From a bacterium (GTDB lineage Bacteria > Patescibacteriota > Microgenomatia > Levybacterales > UBA12049): a stretch of 11,458 nucleotides of DNA. A program made the position numbers and the translations under genes. The notes beneath the pieces are model-generated. The model worked only from the letters and a program-made list of their open reading frames with translations. It did not search any database and was not told the DNA's origin. The stretch spans positions 1-11,458 of the forward strand of contig JAKAEF010000021.1 of assembly GCA_021820025.1 (NCBI GenBank). The letters are read 5' to 3'. Positions 1 to 6,084 of the stretch are shown one piece after another. The stretch's first letter is position 1, and every line of letters begins with the position of its first letter.

Positions 1-1224
1 AATAGAAGATAAAGCAACTCGTGGAGGATTGCAGCCATCAAAAGCAACATATGTTAAATAAATTGTATTACCTATTTTTGTAAGCCGCGGATCTTCAATT
101 CCACCGTATCCTCCACCAGACATGTATGCAACTACCCGTTTCCCGTTTGGTAGTTCAAAAGGTTCTCTTGGTATATATGCAGGATTATGCAATCTTTCAT
201 CAATACTTTCTCCATCATTACTTGATGCATATCCGAGCATAGAAGTATTATCTTGGCCAATTGCTCTATATAAAAAATGGACTTTGTTATTTTCATGAAC
301 TGCAGCTGTATTAAATGTTGCATTATTTTCCCACCAATGTTGCACAACAGGTATAATAATTGGATTTTTTGCAATTTTGGTAAGTTTTGGAGTATGCAAC
401 AGTTTTTTAATATGTAAAAGTTCTGAAAATGAATCATTAGAAACCGCATAAACGTTTGGCTCATTTGTTGCAAAATAAAATAATAATTTATTATTACTTT
501 CTGCTGCTCCTAATGGAACAATTGTTTTTGTATCCCACTCCTTTGGTTGTTCCCAAATTGCATGAGAAGATCTCCAAAGTACATTATATGGATTTCCATT
601 TTCAACCAATGCTGCACCTATTAAAAAGTGATTACCTTCTCTCTTTTTCACGGTTACCAAGTAAAAAACTACCGTTCCTGAAGACGTTGATAAAACAGAA
701 AACAGTTGGAGTGGATATCTATCAAAGTGATTCTCTCTTGGAACCAAAATTGTTTTTTTATTTTCCCAAATTTTAAAATCTTTTGTTTGTACAACTGAAA
801 TTTCTTTATCTCCAAAAAATAAATCATATCCTTTTTGTTTGTATGGTTTTGCAATAATTTGTGACGTTTCGTTTATTGGTAAAAGATTTTTTTCTGTCCA
901 CAAAATCCCATTTTTTGATGAAAAAATATATCCTTTTTGAGAAATAGAAGATTTTGCAGTTAAAAAATAATTATTTTTATTTATTTGAGAAAGTTTGAAC
1001 TCATGTATATTCCCAATTAAAATTTTTTTTTCATTTTTATCTAAAATTTTTGAGGTTTTTTTAACCGAGTCAAATATGAGCCCATTTATACTCTTTGCAA
1101 TTTTAATTTGTTCTAAATTATTTGCTGTTGTGTGATATAAATAAATTTCTTTATTGTGTTTGCACACTCCAAAATCAAGAATAACTTTTTCGTTCACTTC
1201 GGGCATATCTAATACAGAAGCCAT
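1..1224 (-). CDS. GH130-type glycosidase/phosphorylase with N-terminal propeller-like extension (partial)
   Basis: An open frame of 408 codons runs from ATG at 1224 off the left edge, so the C-terminus and stop are missing. Residues ~287-408 match glycoside hydrolase family 130 (beta-mannoside phosphorylases and hydrolases, five-bladed propeller): NPIIIP, then WWENNATFNTAAV, KVHFLYRA, GYASSNDG, and the family hallmark GGIEDPRL at ~374-381, where the Asp is the expected catalytic acid. The first ~286 residues are not standard GH130 but carry propeller-like elements ending in Trp (ILWTEKN, KIWENKK, VLWRSS), suggesting a second degenerate propeller. No signal peptide is seen, so it is probably cytoplasmic. 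An in-frame TAA lies upstream with no other usual start between; ATG at 1206 is an alternative. No Shine-Dalgarno is visible. Family assignment is firm. Phosphorylase versus hydrolase cannot be decided without the C-terminus. Confidence 0.82.
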   Translation of the reverse strand, partial: MASVLDMPEVNEKVILDFGVCKHNKEIYLYHTTANNLEQIKIAKSINGLIFDSVKKTSKILDKNEKKILIGNIHEFKLSQINKNNYFLTAKSSISQKGYIFSSKNGILWTEKNLLPINETSQIIAKPYKQKGYDLFFGDKEISVVQTKDFKIWENKKTILVPRENHFDRYPLQLFSVLSTSSGTVVFYLVTVKKREGNHFLIGAALVENGNPYNVLWRSSHAIWEQPKEWDTKTIVPLGAAESNNKLLFYFATNEPNVYAVSNDSFSELLHIKKLLHTPKLTKIAKNPIIIPVVQHWWENNATFNTAAVHENNKVHFLYRAIGQDNTSMLGYASSNDGESIDERLHNPAYIPREPFELPNGKRVVAYMSGGGYGGIEDPRLTKIGNTIYLTYVAFDGCNPPRVALSSI

Positions 1225-1268
1225 TTTCAGGGCTACAATTAGTATCCTAGCAATGGCCGTGGGGTTCC

Positions 1269-1282
1269 ATGATAATTATCAC
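1269..1282. promoter_or_regulatory. Palindrome upstream of GH130 gene, candidate operator
   Basis: The sequence ATGATAATTATCAC contains a perfect 12-bp palindrome (TGATAATTATCA). It lies 45-58 bp upstream of the GH130 start codon, where an operator would be expected. A 14-mer with 12 of 14 identical bases occurs at 10328-10341 in the promoter region of the dockerin gene. Operator function is inferred. Confidence 0.4.
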
Positions 1283-1285
1283 AAT

Positions 1286-1305
1286 GTATATTCCAGGGAA
1301 TATAC
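1286..1305. promoter_or_regulatory. 20-bp inverted repeat beside the first palindrome
   Basis: The arms GTATATTCC and GGAATATAC are perfect reverse complements separated by AG. The element lies 62-81 bp upstream of the GH130 start and 3 bp from the neighbouring palindrome. The tight centre and lack of a following T-run favour a protein-binding dyad over a terminator. No matching second copy was noticed in the window. Confidence 0.4.
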
Positions 1306-1439
1306 TGTTGCAGTTTTATGCCCTATTTTTTGTCTATTAATACTATTGTAAGAACAAAAAAATATTAATGCAATATTGTTGCCTTTTTGCAAATATAGGT
1401 TGTGTTAAAGGGATTATTGATTTAATAAAAATTTAATAT

Positions 1440-2552
1440 TTATTTTATATAAATGTAAAAAAAGTCTTTTTGGTAGCCATGTAAATATTCATACCCACCA
1501 TTAACCATTGAAGCTGTTAAGGGTGAATATTTATATAAGCCTTTTCCTAACGATGAAAATAAAATAAAGCGTACCCATACTGGATTAATATCTAATTGCA
1601 TTGCATTAACTGCGCCTGCCTCTTTTAATGCAAAAGCCAGTGTTTGGGGGACTAAAGAAGCTCCTGCCGCATATATAAGATTTCCATTTTTTGTAACCCC
1701 AATTCCAGATCTCCATGTATACATACTATTCGTTGTTGTAAGCCCCCATGTTTGCATATTCCACTCAGAAGAACTGGTAACTATTTTGCCGTTTTCTAAA
1801 AGCATAGGACCATTTTGTCTAATTACACTAATATCTTTTCCAAATGTTTGATTTGTGTAGTTGAATATTTCTGGTTTTTTATCTGTATATAAGACAAGTG
1901 TTGCTAAATTTTTTTTCAGGGGAAGATATGTAGTATTTTGTACAATCATTCCATATTCTCCATCTTTTTTTTGAAATCCGCCATTAAATGCTGCTACTAA
2001 TTTATTACTGTTAACAATAGAAAGTGGAATTGCTCCTGGCCCTTTGTGTGCTTGTTCCCCTGGTTCCCATGTTCCTGCAGCTGCCGATGCAATTAACTCT
2101 GACATGTTCATCTTAACAAGATACGTTATTGCATAATCACGTTTTGGATCGGGTCTGACAAACGTTGTTGCTAAAAATGCAGATGTTGATGAAGGCATAA
2201 CAACAGACCATTCTCCTTCATGAGGCAGTTTTGGAAATTGCGTTAGTGGATGGATAGTAAAAAGGGTAAATGATGTATCTATTTTTGATTCACTACTGGC
2301 AAATTTTTGATTAACTGTTGGTTTTACAAAAAAATATTTAATTTGGTTCATTAAATCCTGAAGAGAAAAAAATTGTGCTTCTATAGAAATTGTTGCCTGA
2401 CTGCCAATTTTTGGTCTTAAAAATTCATCAGCAAAATTTGCAGCAAAAAATTCATGTGTCTGGACAAAAAGATAAAGTCCAAAAATCACACATATTGCTC
2501 CTAAAATTAGAACAAAAAAAATAGCCCCTTGTTTTGGTTTAAATTTTTTCAT
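1440..2552 (-). CDS. Membrane-anchored phosphodiester glycosidase (NAGPA/DUF2233-like)
   Basis: A 370-residue protein. Residues ~9-30 form one hydrophobic helix after a Lys-rich N-terminus, giving a signal anchor with the rest outside. Residues ~100-360 resemble the NAGPA domain of phosphodiester glycosidases, which uncap sugar-1-phosphodiesters such as GlcNAc-phospho groups on glycans: LVAAFNGGFQ (~185-194), GEYGMIVQN, NGPMLLENGK, RSGIGVTKNGNLIYAAG (~281-297) and the helix LAFALKEAGAVNAMQLD (~305-321). At the usual LDGGGS motif this protein reads QLDINPVW, so Asp321 is kept but the glycine run is lost, and activity is uncertain. It has its own promoter and lies behind the nuclease-LOG operon and ahead of the GH130 gene, so an envelope or glycan role is plausible but inferred. 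No Shine-Dalgarno precedes the ATG. Confidence 0.72.
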   Translation of the reverse strand: MKKFKPKQGAIFFVLILGAICVIFGLYLFVQTHEFFAANFADEFLRPKIGSQATISIEAQFFSLQDLMNQIKYFFVKPTVNQKFASSESKIDTSFTLFTIHPLTQFPKLPHEGEWSVVMPSSTSAFLATTFVRPDPKRDYAITYLVKMNMSELIASAAAGTWEPGEQAHKGPGAIPLSIVNSNKLVAAFNGGFQKKDGEYGMIVQNTTYLPLKKNLATLVLYTDKKPEIFNYTNQTFGKDISVIRQNGPMLLENGKIVTSSSEWNMQTWGLTTTNSMYTWRSGIGVTKNGNLIYAAGASLVPQTLAFALKEAGAVNAMQLDINPVWVRFILFSSLGKGLYKYSPLTASMVNGGYEYLHGYQKDFFYIYIK

Positions 2553-2578
2553 GGGTATATAGAAGATGCTGTAAACCT

Positions 2579-2607
2579 ATTTTAGCAAGTAATTACTTAT
2601 TTTCCAA
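2579..2607 (-). promoter_or_regulatory. Sigma70-type promoter of the NAGPA-like gene, with palindromic spacer
   Basis: On the minus strand TTGGAA (2602-2607) and TAAAAT (2579-2584) are separated by exactly 17 bp. The predicted start near 2572 leaves a leader of about 20 nt before ATG at 2552. The spacer contains a perfect 12-bp palindrome, AAGTAATTACTT (2587-2598), placed where a bound repressor would block polymerase. Promoter geometry is directly visible; repression is inferred. Confidence 0.55.
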
Positions 2608-2618
2608 TAAAGAAAATA

Positions 2619-3233
2619 TTATAAAAATAACCTGCATTCACTATCATGACAGTTTTTATGATTATGTCTATTTTTCTCTAAAATTTCATCATATTTATGA
2701 ATTGCTTTTATTGCTTCCTGAGGACTGGTAACAATGGTTAATACTTCTATCTCTTCGTCTCTAATTCTCATTCTTCTTTTAAATTCTTGGATAATATAAT
2801 GCCAAAAATACCCATATAAAATTAATGGTTTATGATGCCCAAAATATAACCTTGCCAATCCCCACGCCATACCAAATTCAGAAATGGTACCTGTTCCTCC
2901 ATTAAAAATTATATATGCATCTCCCAATTCCAAAAGTTTTCTTGTTCTTTCAATATAGTTTTCTTCTTTGTATTGTTTATCTGCTAAATTTCTGACAGAT
3001 TCCCCGTTAAAATCTGTTGCTTCTTTTGGTTCGTAATATACAACTTCTGTTTTCCCTTTTACTTCTTTTGCGCCAAGTGTTGCAGCCTGCATAACTCCTG
3101 GTCCTCCTCCATCGATTACGGTTATTCCAAGTTTTGCAATTTCTCTTGCTGCAACTTGGGCACTGTCATAATTTGGATCTCCTGCTGTTCCCTTGCTGCT
3201 GCCAAAAAATGTCACTTTTTTAATTGATTTCAT
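2619..3233 (-). CDS. LOG-family nucleotide-binding protein (TIGR00725/00730-like)
   Basis: A 204-residue Rossmann-type protein of the LOG/'lysine decarboxylase-like' family, whose characterised members release free base from nucleoside 5'-monophosphates. Visible motifs are VTFFGSSKG (~7-15), DGGGPGVMQAA (~41-51), IERTRKLLELGDAYIIF, and NGGTGTISEFGMAW (~111-124), which is the PGGxGTxxE signature with Asn for Pro and with Glu119 and upstream Arg retained. I chose ATG at 3233 because GGAG ends six bases upstream; TTG at 3245 would place that GGAG inside the gene. The start overlaps the end of the nuclease gene by 14 bp, so the two are probably co-transcribed and translationally coupled. The last ~17 residues are rich in His and Cys (HNHKNCHDSEC), unusual for the family and possibly metal-binding. 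Family is firm; substrate is unknown. Confidence 0.8.
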   Translation of the reverse strand: MKSIKKVTFFGSSKGTAGDPNYDSAQVAAREIAKLGITVIDGGGPGVMQAATLGAKEVKGKTEVVYYEPKEATDFNGESVRNLADKQYKEENYIERTRKLLELGDAYIIFNGGTGTISEFGMAWGLARLYFGHHKPLILYGYFWHYIIQEFKRRMRIRDEEIEVLTIVTSPQEAIKAIHKYDEILEKNRHNHKNCHDSECRLFL

Positions 3234-4551
3234 ATCGTTCTCCAATAAGAGGTAGCGTAACCTCTGTAATTTGAGTTTGTTTTTTTATCTGATTTTGTAA
3301 TTCTTCCCTTTGCGGATTATCACCATGTGTGAGAAAAACTTTTTCAACATTTTTAATATGTTTAAGCCATTCTAGCAATTTTGGTTGATCTGCATGTGAA
3401 CTTAAGGAAAAAATATGTGTTACCTGTGCTCTCACAGGGACCTCTTCGTGATAAATTTTTACATTTTTTACCCCTTCTAAAATTTCTCTTCCAAGTGTTT
3501 TTTCTGCCTGATATCCAACAATAATAATTTTAGTTGTAGGAAGTGGAAGGTAATTGATTAAATGATGTAAAATTCTTCCACCACTCATCATACCGCTTCC
3601 TGCAATAATTATTTTTGGACTTTCCACTTTTAAAATTTGTTTGCTCTCTTCACCGGTTTTTGTTTTTATAAGATTTGGAAAATCAAAAGGATTTTCATCT
3701 TTTTGTAAATCTGTATTATAAAATGCTGGATTTTGTTTAAAAATATCTGTAACCTCAATTGCCAATGGGCTATCTAAAAAAACCGGTGTTTCTTGCAAAA
3801 TTTTATTTGTTTTTTTTAAATGATTTAATCTATGTAAAATTTCTTGCGTTCTTTCAATAGAAAATGCTGGAATAAGTAGTGTTCCGCCTGCATGTTCAAT
3901 GCTATTTATTTCTTTTTGTAAAATAGTATTTACATCTTCTTCTGGATGTGTAGAGTTCCCATATGTTGATTCCATAACAACAAAATTTGCAGAAGTAATA
4001 TATTCTGTTGGTGCAATTAAATCTTGTGGTGTATTTCCCAAATCTCCACTAAAGCAAATTGTTTTTCCATTATTCGTAATTTCTATACTTGATGATCCTA
4101 AAATATGTCCTGCATTTCTAAAAGTTATTGAAAATTCTCCAACTGTTATTTGCTCATCATATGCAACTAGTTCAAATAACTTCATTGTTTTCTCAACGTC
4201 TTCTTTAGAAAAGAGCGGCTGTTTTTTTTCTTCTTGTGCAATTGCAACTTCATCCATTAATGAAAGATAAATAATTTCTTTTGTAGGTTTTGTAGAATAA
4301 ATTTTTCCCGTAAATCCATTTTGTATTAACAATGGTAATCTTCCGCAGTGGTCTAAATGTGCGTGAGTTACAAAAGCAGCAGAAAGATTTTGCGCATCAA
4401 AACTTATTGGTTTTGTATTAATATTTTCTTTATCATCTGTTCCTTGAAAAAGTCCTAAATCAATGAGAATAGTTTGGTTACTATTACCAGTTACTAAATA
4501 GCTTGACCCGGTTACTCCTCCACTTGCTCCTAAAAACTGAATTATCTTCAT
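3220..4551 (-). CDS. Beta-CASP metallo-beta-lactamase-fold RNA nuclease (Ysh1/COG1236-like)
   Basis: A 443-residue metallo-hydrolase predicted to process RNA in the cytoplasm. All metal-binding and beta-CASP motifs are visible: THAHLDH (62-68), His149 in NAGHILG, Asp170 in FSGDLG, motif A Glu194 in MESTYGN, motif B in AGSGMMSGGRILHH (317-330), motif C His386 in SLSSHAD, and THGD (408-411). It lacks the N-terminal KH domains of archaeal FttA-type proteins and does not look like RNase J. ATG at 4551 gives the family-typical beginning MKIIQFLGASGGVTGSSYLV. ATG at 4563 and TTG at 4572 are also in frame, but a TATAAT box overlaps the 4563 codon, so transcripts from it would begin 3-4 nt before 4551. 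It heads the operon with the LOG gene and is divergent from the transporter. Endo- versus exonuclease activity cannot be told. Confidence 0.87.
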   Translation of the reverse strand: MKIIQFLGASGGVTGSSYLVTGNSNQTILIDLGLFQGTDDKENINTKPISFDAQNLSAAFVTHAHLDHCGRLPLLIQNGFTGKIYSTKPTKEIIYLSLMDEVAIAQEEKKQPLFSKEDVEKTMKLFELVAYDEQITVGEFSITFRNAGHILGSSSIEITNNGKTICFSGDLGNTPQDLIAPTEYITSANFVVMESTYGNSTHPEEDVNTILQKEINSIEHAGGTLLIPAFSIERTQEILHRLNHLKKTNKILQETPVFLDSPLAIEVTDIFKQNPAFYNTDLQKDENPFDFPNLIKTKTGEESKQILKVESPKIIIAGSGMMSGGRILHHLINYLPLPTTKIIIVGYQAEKTLGREILEGVKNVKIYHEEVPVRAQVTHIFSLSSHADQPKLLEWLKHIKNVEKVFLTHGDNPQREELQNQIKKQTQITEVTLPLIGERYEIN

Positions 4552-4561
4552 CCCACTTATC

Positions 4562-4567
4562 ATTATA
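4562..4567 (-). promoter_or_regulatory. -10 box of the nuclease-LOG operon (near-leaderless)
   Basis: A perfect TATAAT on the minus strand ends 10 bp before ATG 4551. With normal -10-to-start spacing the mRNA would begin about 3-4 nt upstream of the ATG. The base run is GATAAGTGGG, with no Shine-Dalgarno at a normal distance. The -35 region 17 bp upstream (CTGAAT) is poor. Confidence 0.45.
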
Positions 4568-4614
4568 TACAAAAGAAATAAAATATTCAGGTATCTTTTT
4601 AATGGAATGAGCTA

Positions 4615-4645
4615 TTGACAGGGAAAAATAATTGTGTTTTATAAT
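4615..4645 (+). promoter_or_regulatory. Promoter of the MFS transporter gene
   Basis: A perfect TTGACA (4615-4620) is followed by a perfect TATAAT (4640-4645) with a long 19-bp spacer; TTTATA at 4638-4643 gives 17 bp. The start site near 4650-4653 leaves a leader of fewer than about 10 nt before ATG 4660, with no Shine-Dalgarno. The promoter is back to back with that of the nuclease operon in a 108-bp divergent gap. Confidence 0.6.
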
Positions 4646-4659
4646 AAGAGTTATAGTAT

Positions 4660-6084
4660 ATGCTCAAACGAGCGAAGGCCCGAAAGACTGGTATAGGATT
4701 GTCTACTGCACTTGATGAGGCACCCCTCAGTGTTTTTCATTTTAAAGCGCTTTTTACTTCCGGAATGGGATTTTTTACTGATGCATATGATTTATTTATT
4801 ATTGGTATTGCAGTTGTTCTTATTAAAGAACAATGGCATTTAAATACTACTCAAGTAAGTTTACTTGGGAGTGCCACACTTTTGGCGACACTTCTTGGAG
4901 CATTTGTTTTTGGGAGAATAGCGGATGTAATGGGGAGAAAGGCTGTTTATGGACTTGAAGCATCAATCATGGCTATTGCAGCAATTGCATCAGCCTTTGC
5001 CCCAAATTTTTTCTGGTTAGTAATTTTCCGATTTTTGTTAGGTTTGGGAATTGGTGGAGACTATCCTGTGAGTGCTGTTATTATGAGTGAATATTCAAAT
5101 AGAGTTAATAGAGGATTTCTTGTCAGTCTTGTCTTTTCCATGCAGGCATTAGGACTTGTTATTGGCCCAATGGTTGCATTAACACTTTTAGTGTCTGGAA
5201 TTAGTCATGATTTGGCGTGGAGAATTATGTTAGGCCTTGGTGCATTACCAGCTATAGCTGTTATTCAACTAAGAAGAAGTATGCCCGAATCGCCTCGATT
5301 TGTTGCAAGAGTAAAGGGTGATTTAACAAAAGCGGTTGAAACAATTCACCATTATAGCGCAGGAATTGTTCAAGCTTCAAAAGAGGAATATGGGCCAACA
5401 ATTAGAAGAAGCTTTAAAGCATTTATTACAAGAAAAAGAAATTTACTTATGATTTTAGGAACAGCAGGCTCGTGGTTTTTACTTGATTATGCATATTATG
5501 GAAATACCATTTCTACTCCATTAATTCTCAAAACAGTTGCTCCTGGTTCTGACATTATTAAAACAGCTGCTTGGACATTAATCATTTTTGCAATAGCGGC
5601 ACTTCCCGGTTATGCTTTTGCATTCTTTAAAATTGATCATATTGGTCATAAAAGATTGCAGTGGCTTGGATTTATCGCAATGGGAATTTGTTTCTTTACT
5701 ATTGGTATTATCCCTGGTCTTACACAAGCAATTATACCTTTCTTACTATTATATGGACTAAGCTATTTTTTTACGGAATTTGGACCGAATGTCACAACAT
5801 TTGTTATTCCAACAGAGGTATTTTCTATAACAGATAGAAGTACGGGTCACGGTATTGCAGCTGGAATTGGAAAACTTGGTGCATTTTTGGGTGTATTTAT
5901 TTTCCCAATACTTACAGCAAAGTTTGCGCTAAATGGAACATTACTTATTTCATCAGTTGCAGCATTTTTAGGGGCAATTGCAACTACTGTATTACCTGAA
6001 ACAAGCAGAAGAAGTCTTGATGAAGTATCAGAAGAATTAATTGTGATAGAACAAGAACCAAAAAAAAGAAATAAAAAACGTTAA
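4660..6084 (+). CDS. MFS transporter, phosphate:H+ symporter (PHS/Pho84-like) family
   Basis: A 474-residue, 12-helix Major Facilitator Superfamily permease of the inner membrane. Features typical of the PHS family (Pho84/PiPT-like proton-coupled phosphate importers) are FFTDAYDLFIIG (~38-49) with both acidic residues, MFS motif A at FGRIADVMGRK (~84-94), GLGIGGDYPVSAVIMSEY (~128-145), WFLLDYAYYGN at the start of the second half, and FGPNVTTFVIPTEVF followed by RSTGHGIAAGIGKLGA. The C-terminus is a basic cytoplasmic tail (KKRNKKR). The stop overlaps that of the convergent AAA gene within TTAA. Pi import would fit the neighbouring sugar-phosphate enzymes. Related PHS and SP members move organic anions or sugars, so phosphate is the best guess, not proven. 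Confidence 0.85.
   Translation: MLKRAKARKTGIGLSTALDEAPLSVFHFKALFTSGMGFFTDAYDLFIIGIAVVLIKEQWHLNTTQVSLLGSATLLATLLGAFVFGRIADVMGRKAVYGLEASIMAIAAIASAFAPNFFWLVIFRFLLGLGIGGDYPVSAVIMSEYSNRVNRGFLVSLVFSMQALGLVIGPMVALTLLVSGISHDLAWRIMLGLGALPAIAVIQLRRSMPESPRFVARVKGDLTKAVETIHHYSAGIVQASKEEYGPTIRRSFKAFITRKRNLLMILGTAGSWFLLDYAYYGNTISTPLILKTVAPGSDIIKTAAWTLIIFAIAALPGYAFAFFKIDHIGHKRLQWLGFIAMGICFFTIGIIPGLTQAIIPFLLLYGLSYFFTEFGPNVTTFVIPTEVFSITDRSTGHGIAAGIGKLGAFLGVFIFPILTAKFALNGTLLISSVAAFLGAIATTVLPETSRRSLDEVSEELIVIEQEPKKRNKKR

Noticed and set aside
132..473. Minus-strand frame of 113 codons
   Set aside because: It lies in another frame inside the GH130 gene, whose 408-codon frame encodes recognisable family motifs; this one encodes a biased, motif-free sequence.
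456..776. Plus-strand frame of 106 codons opposite the GH130 gene
   Set aside because: Antisense shadow with no motif; the minus-strand frame here is part of a long coherent protein.
1154..1351. Plus-strand frame of 65 codons crossing the GH130 start
   Set aside because: It overlaps the coding start and the palindromes, has no ribosome site and encodes no recognisable protein.
1350..1400. Possible terminator of the NAGPA-like gene (short GCAA/TTGC stem before a T run on the minus strand)
   Set aside because: The stem is only four pairs and several alternatives are equally good, so no terminator can be supported.
3899..4270. Plus-strand frame of 123 codons opposite the nuclease
   Set aside because: Antisense shadow of the beta-CASP nuclease, whose catalytic motifs are encoded here on the minus strand.
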